Part shown: piece after piece, positions 32,846 through 39,405 of the stretch
Layout of the letters: each line of letters begins with the position of its first letter
How positions within the stretch are numbered: the stretch's first letter is position 1
Assembly (NCBI GenBank): GCA_900317125.1
Contig: ONFR01000028.1
Location: 1-39,405 of the forward strand
Origin: an uncultured Bacteroidales bacterium
GTDB lineage: Bacteria; Bacteroidota; Bacteroidia; Bacteroidales; P3
Length of the DNA stretch: 39,405 nt
Reading direction: 5' to 3'
Notes under the pieces: model-generated
Seen by the model: the letters and a program-made list of their open reading frames with translations, nothing else
Told to the model about the DNA's origin: nothing
Databases searched by the model: none
Program-made: the position numbers and the translations under genes

Positions 32846-32859
32846 TTATAGGAGTGGGT

Positions 32860-32921
32860 AGGATTGCCGACCGGCGAGGGGCTTCCGCAGCATGCGGGGT
32901 ACCCGCCATGAGGGCAATCCT
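32860..32921 (+). promoter_or_regulatory. Folded region upstream of the helicase gene
   Basis: AGGATTGCC (32860-32868) and GGCAATCCT (32913-32921) are a perfect 9-bp inverted repeat enclosing an inner CCGCA/TGCGG hairpin (32885-32897). It ends 33 bp before the helicase ATG and has no T-run, so it may be an RNA structure over the leader rather than a terminator. Confidence 0.4.
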
Positions 32922-32954
32922 TTCGCGGTCCAACATGACAAAACCAAACGTACT

Positions 32955-34400
32955 ATGGAGAAAGCCGTCCGTTACATCCTGTCGCGGTTCCCCCACCAGC
33001 CCACGCTGATGCAGCAGCGGGCGTGCGAGGAGATGGTGCGCTTTCTCTATGACGCCGACCCTTCTTCGACATTCCTGCTGCGTGGCTATGCCGGCACGGG
33101 CAAGACCTCGCTGGTGAGTGCCTTGGTGCGCTCGGCTCCGGCCCTCCGCATCAAGACCGTTCTCCTTGCCCCTACCGGCAGGGCGGCCAAGGTGCTGTCG
33201 GCCTATTCGGGACAGCCCGCCTACACTATCCACCGCAAGATCTACCAGACGGTTACCGACGCGTCGGGGGTCATGCGCATGTGCAGGGCGTTGAACAAGC
33301 ACACCTACACCCTTTTTGTTGTCGACGAGGCGTCGATGATAGGGAACGCCGACGAAGGCCTGACCGAGCACCGCAGTCTGCTGGAGGACCTGGTCGACTA
33401 TGTGGGCGAGGGCAACCACTGCCGGTTGATGCTGATAGGCGACACGGCCCAGCTGCCGCCGGTGGGCACCAGCCAAAGCCCGGCACTCGATATAGGTTAC
33501 CTCTCCTCCATCCTCCACCTCGCGGTGCATCACAGCGAACTGACCGAGGTGGTGCGCCAGGACCGCCTGTCGGGCATCCTGCTCAATGCAACGTTGCTGC
33601 GCCAGCATATCGCCATGCTTCCTGAAGGGGGGCAGCCCGACATGCCGTTGTTCGACCTGGAGCAGTGTACGGACGTGGTCAGGCTGCAGGGGGAGGAGCT
33701 AGAAGAGGTGCTCAATGCCGAGTATCGCGAGTGCGGGATGGAACACGTCACCATCATCACCCGGAGTAACAAACGCGCCAATATGTTCAACCAGGCTATC
33801 CGCAACCGGATTCTTCTGCGCGAGGAGGAGGTCAACGCGGGCGATTACCTGATGGTGGTGAAGAACAACTACTATTGGCTCGAGGAGGACAGCGGCATGG
33901 GCTTTATTGCCAACGGCGACATCGTGGAGGTACAGAGCCTCCGCAATCACCAGGAGTTGTATGGTTTCCATTTCGCCGATGCCACACTCCGCTTTGTGGA
34001 CTACCCCGACATGCCCCTTCACGACTGCAAGCTGCTTCTGGAGACACTCCATAGCGAGTCGCCCTCGCTTACCGCCGACCAGTCGAGGCAGCTGTTTGAG
34101 GCAGTAATGGAGGACTATGCCGATATGCCCCTCCGCGCCGACCGTCTGCGGGCGGTGAAGCAGAACCCCTATTACAATGCCCTGCAGGTCAAGTTTTCAT
34201 ACGCCCTCACCTGCCACAAGACACAAGGCGGACAGTGGCACACGGCCATCGTGGACCAGGGCTACCTCACCGATGAGATGATAGACAAAGAGTACCTCCG
34301 CTGGCTCTACACCGCCGTGACACGCGCCACCGACAAGGTGTATCTCCTCCAGTTCCAAGACAATTTTTTTGCCCGTCCGGATAATATTTCGGGCGATTAG
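32955..34400 (+). CDS. RecD-like superfamily 1B DNA helicase
   Basis: Probable 5'-3' DNA helicase related to RecD2/Dda. Walker A is GYAGTGKT (residues 44-51), then APTGRAAKVL (72-81), motif II VDEASM (123-128), motif III LIGDTAQLPPVGTSQS, and at the end the UvrD_C_2-like motifs LTCHKTQGGQWHTAIVD and LRWLYTAVTRATDKVYLLQF. I use the ATG at 32955 (481 residues); the frame runs upstream to 32892 through the palindromic leader. It lacks the RecD2 N-terminal region, so it is the short stand-alone form common in Bacteroidota. rpoN begins 103 bp later. Confidence 0.88.
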   Translation: MEKAVRYILSRFPHQPTLMQQRACEEMVRFLYDADPSSTFLLRGYAGTGKTSLVSALVRSAPALRIKTVLLAPTGRAAKVLSAYSGQPAYTIHRKIYQTVTDASGVMRMCRALNKHTYTLFVVDEASMIGNADEGLTEHRSLLEDLVDYVGEGNHCRLMLIGDTAQLPPVGTSQSPALDIGYLSSILHLAVHHSELTEVVRQDRLSGILLNATLLRQHIAMLPEGGQPDMPLFDLEQCTDVVRLQGEELEEVLNAEYRECGMEHVTIITRSNKRANMFNQAIRNRILLREEEVNAGDYLMVVKNNYYWLEEDSGMGFIANGDIVEVQSLRNHQELYGFHFADATLRFVDYPDMPLHDCKLLLETLHSESPSLTADQSRQLFEAVMEDYADMPLRADRLRAVKQNPYYNALQVKFSYALTCHKTQGGQWHTAIVDQGYLTDEMIDKEYLRWLYTAVTRATDKVYLLQFQDNFFARPDNISGD

Positions 34401-34503
34401 TAGTTATACCAACAGAGTATTTTTGAATGCCGGGTACAGGTTGCGGCGCATGGCTGTGGCAGGTGCCGGGCACAATAAGCTGACGAACCTAACACTGATT
34501 ACT

Positions 34504-36963
34504 ATGAAGAGCGGTCAACATCAAACGATGAAAATGCAACAGAAGCTCTCCCCACAACAATTGCTGCTGTTGCAACTGATACAGATGCCCGTGACTGAAT
34601 TGGAACAGCGACTCAAAGAGGAGGTTGAGAAGAACCCGGTGCTTGAAGTCTCTTCCAGCGCCAACGACATGATGGAGCCCCTGCCCGAGACCGGCACGGA
34701 TGCAGCCTTCGACATGATGAGTGTCGACACCGACGACGATGACTATAGCTATCGCGAACGACAGGAGCGCGACAAGAATGTGGATGTACACGAGAAGGTC
34801 TTTGTGGCCGAAGACTCGTACTTCGACCATCTCATGGGCCAGCTGGCCATGCGTCCCCTCACTCCGCAGCAGTACAGTATTGCGCAGGAGATTGTCGGCA
34901 GCCTCGACGATGCAGGCTATGTGGGGCGAAGCCTCGACCTCATAGCCAACGACCTCGCCTTCACCCAGGGCATAGAGGTGTCGCACGATGAGGTGGAGGA
35001 GATGTTGCACATCATCCAGCAGTTGGACCCTCCGGGGATAGCTGCACGCAACTTGCAGGAGTGTCTCTCCCTCCAGCTGCACCGCGCCGAGGACCAGGAC
35101 GACGACACCCGCAACGCCACCGCTGTCGTCGACAACGCTTTCGACGCTTTCGCATCGCATAACTACCAGCGGGTCATGGACGCCTTGTCGCTTACCGAGC
35201 CTCAGCTCGAGGCCGCCATCGCTCGCATACGCCGCCTCAATCCCAAGCCCGGCACCGGCGAGGCCGACACCTCGCGCACCCGCTATATCGTCCCCGATTT
35301 TATCGTCACCCGGCACGACGACCAGCTGACCCTCTCGCTTAACGACCGCTACCTGCCCCAGCTGCAGAAAAGCCAGGACTATAACGATATGCTCCAGCAG
35401 CTGCAGGCTTTGAAGAAACCCTCGCCCGGCGAGAAACAGGCCCTCGACTTTCTGCGTGCCAACTTCGAGAGCGCCGACCTGCTGGTCGACACCCTCCAGC
35501 AGCGCCACACCAGCCTGTTGCGTGTCATGAAGGTCATCTTGAAGAAACAGCACCGCTTTTTCATCACTGGCGACAGCGCCGACCTCAACCCCTTGCTGCA
35601 GAAAGATGTAGCGGCACAGACGGGATACGACATCTCCACCGTTTCGCGTGTGGTGAACAGCAAATATGTACAGACCGAATTCGGCACCTTCCTCCTCAAG
35701 GAATGCTTCTCGCAGGCTATCCGCAACGACCAAGGGCAGGAGGTGGCCACCGAGACGGTGCGGAGCGAGCTGCAGGCCTTGGTCGATGCCGAGGACAAGC
35801 GCAACCCGCTCTCCGACGATGCATTGGCACAGCAGCTCTCGCAGCGGGGATTTCCTATCGCCCGGCGCACCGTGGCCAAATACCGCGAGATGCTCGGCAT
35901 CCCCGTGGGGAGGCTCCGTCGCCGCCTCACGATGCTCTTGATGCTGCTTGCCCTTGGGGGTACGCTGGCAGCCCAGCAGCCGCAAAAGGAAAGCTACTAC
36001 GATTCGCTGCTCAATGCCCGTATCCGCGAAGGACGCGCCAAGGCCCGGGCGGAGAAGGCCCCCTCCAAGAACTCCTCGCACAAACCCGGCCGTCCCGCTC
36101 TCGAAATCCATGAACCCGAACCGGACCCCAACATCATCGATACTGCCCTTGCCAGCGGCGACGAGCTGATTGATGTCATGTATAACGCCACCCTCCCCCC
36201 TCCGTCGCCCCTGTGGTATGGCCGGAACCTCAGTGGCGCCCATGTCCGTCTGGTCACCCTCTCCATGGACTCCCTGCCCGACGAGATCACCATCCGGCTG
36301 CTTAAGAACAACGAGAAATTCTGTTTCCCCGTTAAAAACATCATCACCTCACCCTATGGTTGGCGATGGAACCGGCCCCACCGCGGGGTGGACATCCGTC
36401 TGCGCATGGGTGAGCCCGTGCACTGCGCCTTCAACGGGGTGGTGCGCATCGCCCGTCCCATGGGTGCCTACGGCAACCTGGTGGTGGTCCGCCATTACAA
36501 CGGCCTCGAGACCGTCTATGGCCACCTCTCCAAAATCAATGTAAAGCCCATGCAAGTGGTGGCCGCCGGACAGGTGCTGGGCTTGGGGGGCAGTACTGGG
36601 CGCTCCACTGGTCCGCATCTCCATTTCGAAGTCCGTTTCCAGTACGAGCCCTTCGACCCCGAATGGATTCTCGACTTCTCCAACTATACCCTCCGCACGC
36701 GCAAGCTCTACCTCGACAAAACCTACTTCGGCATCCGCAAACCCTCCAAAGGCGAATCGCTTGTCTACAAGGCCGACAAGAGCATCGTCCCCGAGGAGCC
36801 TGCCACCGTGCGCCGCACCAACAAGCCAGTCTACGCCACCATGCGCAAAGGCGAAACCCTCGACGACCTTGCCCGCCGCAACTACACTACTGCCGAGAAG
36901 CTGAAAGAACTCAACCCCGATGTCACCAAGTTCAAATCAGGCATGCGCCTCAGGGTGAGATAA
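34504..36963 (+). CDS. rpoN: Sigma-54 (RpoN) joined in frame to an M23/LysM peptidase
   Basis: One uninterrupted 819-codon frame. Residues 1-476 are sigma-54: region I (LSPQQLLLLQLIQMPVTELE), the core-binding region, an HTH near 376-395 (DISTVSRVVNSKYVQTEFG) and the RpoN box ARRTVAKYRE (453-462). At the point where sigma-54 normally ends (GIPVGRLRRRL) the frame continues into MLLMLLALGGTLAAQQ (477-492), which looks like a signal peptide, and then a complete M23 metallopeptidase (H626 and D630 in HRGVD; H705 and H707 in HLHFE) and a C-terminal LysM domain (about 775-819). Two genes probably lie here, the second able to start at ATG 35932 or 35941, but no stop codon separates them. A real fusion, readthrough product or lost stop cannot be told apart from sequence alone. 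Confidence 0.88.
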   Translation: MKSGQHQTMKMQQKLSPQQLLLLQLIQMPVTELEQRLKEEVEKNPVLEVSSSANDMMEPLPETGTDAAFDMMSVDTDDDDYSYRERQERDKNVDVHEKVFVAEDSYFDHLMGQLAMRPLTPQQYSIAQEIVGSLDDAGYVGRSLDLIANDLAFTQGIEVSHDEVEEMLHIIQQLDPPGIAARNLQECLSLQLHRAEDQDDDTRNATAVVDNAFDAFASHNYQRVMDALSLTEPQLEAAIARIRRLNPKPGTGEADTSRTRYIVPDFIVTRHDDQLTLSLNDRYLPQLQKSQDYNDMLQQLQALKKPSPGEKQALDFLRANFESADLLVDTLQQRHTSLLRVMKVILKKQHRFFITGDSADLNPLLQKDVAAQTGYDISTVSRVVNSKYVQTEFGTFLLKECFSQAIRNDQGQEVATETVRSELQALVDAEDKRNPLSDDALAQQLSQRGFPIARRTVAKYREMLGIPVGRLRRRLTMLLMLLALGGTLAAQQPQKESYYDSLLNARIREGRAKARAEKAPSKNSSHKPGRPALEIHEPEPDPNIIDTALASGDELIDVMYNATLPPPSPLWYGRNLSGAHVRLVTLSMDSLPDEITIRLLKNNEKFCFPVKNIITSPYGWRWNRPHRGVDIRLRMGEPVHCAFNGVVRIARPMGAYGNLVVVRHYNGLETVYGHLSKINVKPMQVVAAGQVLGLGGSTGRSTGPHLHFEVRFQYEPFDPEWILDFSNYTLRTRKLYLDKTYFGIRKPSKGESLVYKADKSIVPEEPATVRRTNKPVYATMRKGETLDDLARRNYTTAEKLKELNPDVTKFKSGMRLRVR
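35932..36963 (+). CDS. M23 peptidase with LysM, possible internal start within rpoN frame
   Basis: Alternative reading of the same frame as a separate exported cell-wall hydrolase of 343 residues. It begins MLLMLLALGGTLAAQQ, a short signal peptide preceded by RRR in the sigma-54 tail. A linker with KARAEKAPSKN leads to the M23 domain (SPYGWRWNRPHRGVDIRLRM, then GNLVVVRHYNGLETVYGHLS, GSTGRSTGPHLHFE), with all metal and catalytic histidines kept. The LysM domain starts YATMRKGETLDDLARRNY. M23 enzymes cut peptidoglycan cross-bridges. No stop codon precedes it in frame, so initiation at 35932 or 35941 would run inside the rpoN message. Confidence 0.7.
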   Translation: MLLMLLALGGTLAAQQPQKESYYDSLLNARIREGRAKARAEKAPSKNSSHKPGRPALEIHEPEPDPNIIDTALASGDELIDVMYNATLPPPSPLWYGRNLSGAHVRLVTLSMDSLPDEITIRLLKNNEKFCFPVKNIITSPYGWRWNRPHRGVDIRLRMGEPVHCAFNGVVRIARPMGAYGNLVVVRHYNGLETVYGHLSKINVKPMQVVAAGQVLGLGGSTGRSTGPHLHFEVRFQYEPFDPEWILDFSNYTLRTRKLYLDKTYFGIRKPSKGESLVYKADKSIVPEEPATVRRTNKPVYATMRKGETLDDLARRNYTTAEKLKELNPDVTKFKSGMRLRVR

Positions 36964-36985
36964 GTTTTTGAATGTGTTATCTTGT

Positions 36986-37145
36986 TAATTCGTTATTTCG
37001 TTAGTCTTGTATAATGTGTAATTCGTTATTTCGTTAGTCTTGTACTCGCATAAACACTTGTAAACACCAATCGCAGTCCTTTATAATGTGTAATTCGTTA
37101 TTTCGTTAGTCTTGTACTCGCATAAACACTTGTAAACACCAATCG
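36986..37145 (+). repeat. Direct repeats upstream of fmt
   Basis: Two identical 64-bp copies lie at 37010-37073 and 37082-37145. A 26-bp core of the unit, starting TAATTCGTTATTTCG and ending in TTGTA, also occurs a third time at 36986-37011. The second copy ends 7 bp before the fmt ATG. Confidence 0.88.
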
Positions 37146-37152
37146 ATAAAGC

Positions 37153-38094
37153 ATGAAAATAGTCTTCATGGGGACCCCCGACATTGCAGTCCGCTCCCTC
37201 CAGTCCATCATACAAGCCGGCCATGAAGTGGTCGGAGTGGTCACTGTGCCCGACCGTCCCTCAGGCCGTGGGCTCAAGCTCACTGCCTCGCCCGTCAAAC
37301 TGTGTGCGCTGGAGCACGGTATCCCCCTCCTCCAGCCCGAGAAACTCCGCGACCCCCTTTTCCAGCAGCGTCTTAGCCAATGGCAGGCCGACATCTTCGT
37401 TGTGGTGGCGTTCCGTATGCTGCCGCAGAGCGTATGGGCCATGCCTCCCCTCGGCACCTTCAACCTCCATGCCTCGCTGTTGCCCCGCTATCGTGGTGCC
37501 GCCCCCATCAACTGGGCGCTCATCAATGGCGAGACCGTCACGGGTGTCACCACCTTCATGCTCAACGAGCATATCGACCAAGGTTCCATCCTCCTGCAGG
37601 AGTCGACACCCATAGCACCCGACGACACCGCCGAGACCCTCCACGACCGTCTGGCGGACATCGGTGCCCGCCTGGTGGTCAAAACCCTTGAGGGAATCCA
37701 GAGCCATACCCTCACGCCCCAACCCCAGCAGCAATCCGACAACCTCCCCGCTGCCCCCAAGATCTTCAAGCCCGACTGTGTGGTGGACTGGTCACTTCCC
37801 GGCCCCCGAATTGTCGATTTCGTACGCGGCCTCTCACCCTATCCGGCAGCCACCATGATTCTCGTCGGCCCCGATGATGTCGAGCATCCCTTCAAACTCT
37901 TCCAGGTGGCCTTCGCCCCCGACCCCCAGGCTGTGCATGGTGCCCTCCTTTCCGATGGGAAAACGTACTTAAAAATCGGTGTAAACGGTGGTTTTATCAG
38001 CATTTTGAACCTCCAATTAGGTGGCAAGAAACGGATGCCTGTAGCCGAGTTTCTTCGTGGCTGCAATGTAAACGACTGGAAACTAGCGGAATAG
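37153..38094 (+). CDS. fmt: Methionyl-tRNA formyltransferase
   Basis: Formylates initiator Met-tRNA using 10-formyltetrahydrofolate. The N-terminal domain starts IVFMGTPDIAVRSL and has the catalytic set N104, H106 and D142 in FNLHASLLPRYRGAAPINWA and NEHIDQGSI. A linker rich in Q and P (about 190-200) leads to the C-terminal OB-like domain. 313 residues, normal. No def (peptide deformylase) gene is adjacent. Its upstream region is filled by the 64-bp direct repeats, so the native leader may have been duplicated. It ends in TAG, like tnpA and dtd. Confidence 0.96.
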   Translation: MKIVFMGTPDIAVRSLQSIIQAGHEVVGVVTVPDRPSGRGLKLTASPVKLCALEHGIPLLQPEKLRDPLFQQRLSQWQADIFVVVAFRMLPQSVWAMPPLGTFNLHASLLPRYRGAAPINWALINGETVTGVTTFMLNEHIDQGSILLQESTPIAPDDTAETLHDRLADIGARLVVKTLEGIQSHTLTPQPQQQSDNLPAAPKIFKPDCVVDWSLPGPRIVDFVRGLSPYPAATMILVGPDDVEHPFKLFQVAFAPDPQAVHGALLSDGKTYLKIGVNGGFISILNLQLGGKKRMPVAEFLRGCNVNDWKLAE

Positions 38095-38159
38095 TTTAGT
38101 GCTGTTTTTTTAACACATTTTTTTTTCATCAAGAGAGCCAACTAATAAAAAAAAAGGTT

Positions 38160-38168
38160 TATATTTGC
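38160..38168 (+). promoter_or_regulatory. -7 box for the HU-family gene
   Basis: TATATTTGC, full consensus, 39 bp before the ATG, after an A-rich tract (38145-38155). Confidence 0.65.
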
Positions 38169-38207
38169 AACCGAAAAAAGTGTATTAACCCAGTTAAAAA
38201 AACCACT

Positions 38208-38468
38208 ATGAACAAGACCGAATTAATTGCAGCCATGGCAGAAAAAGCAGGTTTGACCAAAGTCGATGCCGGCAATGCCCTCAACGCATGCGTTGACGTA
38301 ATCAAAGAACAACTCGCTAAAGGCGAGAAAATCACTCTCGTAGGTTTCGGCACCTTCGATGTCAACGAGCGTCCCGCCCGCATGGGTCGCAACCCCCGCA
38401 CTGGTGAAAAAATCAAGATTGCCGCCAAGAAATCTGCCAAATTCAAACCCGGTAAGGGTCTTATCTAA
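38208..38468 (+). CDS. hup: HU-family DNA-binding protein
   Basis: Nucleoid-associated DNA-bending protein, works as a dimer. The 86 residues contain the N-terminal helices MNKTELIAAMAEKAGLTKVD, the GFGTFDV signature (47-53), the RPARMGRNPRTGEKI arm that inserts in the minor groove, and the AKKSAKFKPGKGL end. This is the short HU form; IHF-like members are longer. Single-gene unit with its own promoter and terminator (38487-38527). Confidence 0.96.
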   Translation: MNKTELIAAMAEKAGLTKVDAGNALNACVDVIKEQLAKGEKITLVGFGTFDVNERPARMGRNPRTGEKIKIAAKKSAKFKPGKGLI

Positions 38469-38486
38469 TTGGTCAGTTGTCAATGC

Positions 38487-38527
38487 AGAGGAGGGTACCC
38501 CGTGAAGGCACCCTCCTCTTTGTTTGT
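38487..38527 (+). terminator. Terminator after the HU gene
   Basis: AGAGGAGGGT (38487-38496) and ACCCTCCTCT (38510-38519) pair perfectly and are followed by TTTGTTTG. Confidence 0.88.
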
Positions 38528-38613
38528 TCCTGTCATCCCCTATGAGGATTGCCGCCCATCACCCCCAAAATGGCGGGAGAGGAATAATACCGTATATTGT
38601 GCAGTGCGGTAAC

Positions 38614-39117
38614 TTAATACGCAACCCTGTCCCCCTTCCCCTTCCACAGCACAAAACTGTGCAAAGCCTCATCCCTCAGCATAGAGACGATGGGTAGCTT
38701 TCGCTGCTCCAATGGGCTGGACAGCTCCTCGTAAATAAAGTCGTCGGCAAAGTCGGCCTCTGCAGCATCTCTTCGTGTATTTCCGTAATAAATGCGGTCA
38801 ATCCCTGCCCAGTAAATGGCCCCGAGGCACATGGGGCATGGCTCGCAGGAGGTATATATTCTGCAGCCCGAAAGGTCGAAAGTGCCCAGTTTGCGACAGG
38901 CCTCACGGATGGCGTTCACCTCGGCATGGGCGGTAGGGTCGTTGTCCAAGGTTACACTGTTGGAACAGCCCGCAACAATTTCCCCCTCTTTCACAATCAC
39001 CGCCCCAAAGGGGCCGCCGCCGTGCTCCACGCTCTCGTTCGCCAGGCGGATGGCCTCACGCATAAACGCTTTGTCCCTCTCGGTTATCTCCAGTGTGTTT
39101 GTCTTATTCTCATTCAT
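38614..39117 (-). CDS. guaD: Guanine deaminase (CDA-fold type)
   Basis: Deaminates guanine to xanthine, as the small zinc enzyme of the cytidine-deaminase fold does. The zinc and catalytic residues are in PTAHAEVNAI (H64, E66) and SCEPCPMCLGAIYWA (C94, C97). GGGPFGAVIVKEGEIV and RIYYGNTRRDA are typical, and the end KLPIVSMLRDEALHSF followed by KGDRVAY fits guanine deaminase rather than TadA. I start at the ATG at 39117 (167 residues); two upstream in-frame ATGs (39159, 39192) have no family similarity. No promoter box is evident. Confidence 0.88.
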   Translation of the reverse strand: MNENKTNTLEITERDKAFMREAIRLANESVEHGGGPFGAVIVKEGEIVAGCSNSVTLDNDPTAHAEVNAIREACRKLGTFDLSGCRIYTSCEPCPMCLGAIYWAGIDRIYYGNTRRDAAEADFADDFIYEELSSPLEQRKLPIVSMLRDEALHSFVLWKGKGDRVAY

Positions 39118-39227
39118 ACCCCCTAAACGCGGAAAAACCGTTTTTATTGTATGTCGCATCTCCGTCACCTCCTTACCGCTGGCGGGAATCACCCAATCGG
39201 TCAGTTGATATGAAAAGTGAAAATTGC

Positions 39228-39280
39228 TTGATTGCTTGAGTGTCTGGCGCGGTCAAATACTCAAACACTCAAGCAATCAA
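39228..39280. terminator. Long hairpin between the guanine deaminase and T9SS tail
   Basis: TTGATTGCTTGAGTGT (39228-39243) and ACACTCAAGCAATCAA (39265-39280) are perfect 16-bp inverted repeats around a 21-nt loop. It lies 29 bp after the stop of the partial T9SS gene on the minus strand and could end it; only a short T stretch follows. Confidence 0.5.
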
Positions 39281-39308
39281 ACATTCACACATTCAGAAGT
39301 CACCTCTG

Positions 39309-39405
39309 CTATTGCAGGATGAGTTTCTGCGAGGAGGAGCCTTGTGGAGAGGAGAGGGAGACGAAGTAGGGGCCGGCGGGGAGGTCACGGAGGGGGAGGG
39401 TGGCA
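39309..39405 (-). CDS. C-terminal tail of a T9SS-exported protein (partial)
   Basis: The minus strand enters the window in frame and reads ATLPLRDLPAGPYFVSLSSP and then QGSSSQKLILQ before a TAG at 39309-39311. LRDLPAGPYFVSL followed by a basic residue and L-I-L near the very end is the closing part of a type A T9SS sorting domain, like those ending near 24727 and 27295. The rest of the protein lies beyond the right edge, so its function is unknown. Confidence 0.7.
   Translation of the reverse strand, partial: ATLPLRDLPAGPYFVSLSSPQGSSSQKLILQ

Noticed and set aside
34489..36243. Long open frame (584 codons) on the minus strand opposite rpoN
   Set aside because: No recognisable motifs, low-complexity composition, and fully covered by the clear sigma-54 gene.
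37010..37145. Possible CRISPR array before fmt
   Set aside because: Only two full 64-bp copies with an 8-bp gap and one partial copy, no variable spacers of constant length, and no cas genes. A plain direct repeat fits better.

Overview
The window reads as a chromosomal stretch of a Bacteroidota bacterium, most likely order Bacteroidales. The signs are: repeated -7 promoter boxes of the Bacteroidota form TAnnTTTG (twelve noted), three proteins with type IX secretion system (T9SS) C-terminal sorting domains, a caulimovirus-P6-like N-domain on RNase H, the rplM-rpsI-rpsB-tsf order, and a Bacteroidota-type sigma-54. No species can be named from the sequence. Most of the window is core housekeeping. 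The accessory signal sits in the intergenic DNA and in three or four oddly built genes.

Layout. 1-3.6 kb (+): thyA behind a promoter and a terminator-like leader hairpin, then a mannose-1-phosphate guanylyltransferase and asnS. 3.6-4.85 kb: an inverted pair of composite palindromes and an IS200/IS605-type Y1 transposase. 4.87-8.4 kb (+): YigZ-family protein, UvrD/PcrA helicase, D-aminoacyl-tRNA deacylase. 8.45-10.65 kb (-): rnhA, pnuC, prmC, diverging from a DUF2807 protein (10.7-11.5 kb, +). That gene is followed by a Cys-rich/carboxypeptidase-regulatory-like reading frame cut by one in-frame TAG. 12.3-15.4 kb (-): rplM-rpsI-rpsB-tsf with structured leaders. 15.4-21.8 kb (-): a long, tightly packed run of a TPR lipoprotein, a short DUF4292 lipoprotein, a LolA-like protein, tadA, an acyltransferase, a sugar nucleotidyltransferase and a methyltransferase. 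22.1-24.7 kb (+): a large T9SS cargo protein. 25.3-29 kb (-): a second, repeat-built T9SS protein, then apbE and yicC. 29-29.8 kb: palindrome-rich DNA. 29.8-31.5 kb (-): rpmH and an RlmD/RumA-type rRNA methyltransferase. 31.7-38.5 kb (+): a conserved unknown, secG, a RecD-like helicase, rpoN joined in frame to an M23/LysM peptidase, fmt and an HU-family gene. 38.6 kb to the end (-): a guanine deaminase and the C-terminal tail of a third T9SS protein running off the right edge.

Most notable points. (1) Sigma-54 runs without a stop codon into a signal-peptide-bearing M23 peptidase with a LysM domain (34504-36963). (2) One amber codon splits a single membrane/carboxypeptidase-like frame (11511-12275). 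(3) Two roughly 105-bp three-hairpin modules lie as inverted copies beside the Y1 transposase, with compensatory stem changes. (4) A MITE-like intergenic element is present twice (24955-25189 and 29355-29504), one copy with perfect 16-bp terminal inverted repeats. (5) There are candidate regulatory leaders in front of thyA, rplM and rpsB. Functions are assigned from recalled family motifs and gene order; no database search was run.
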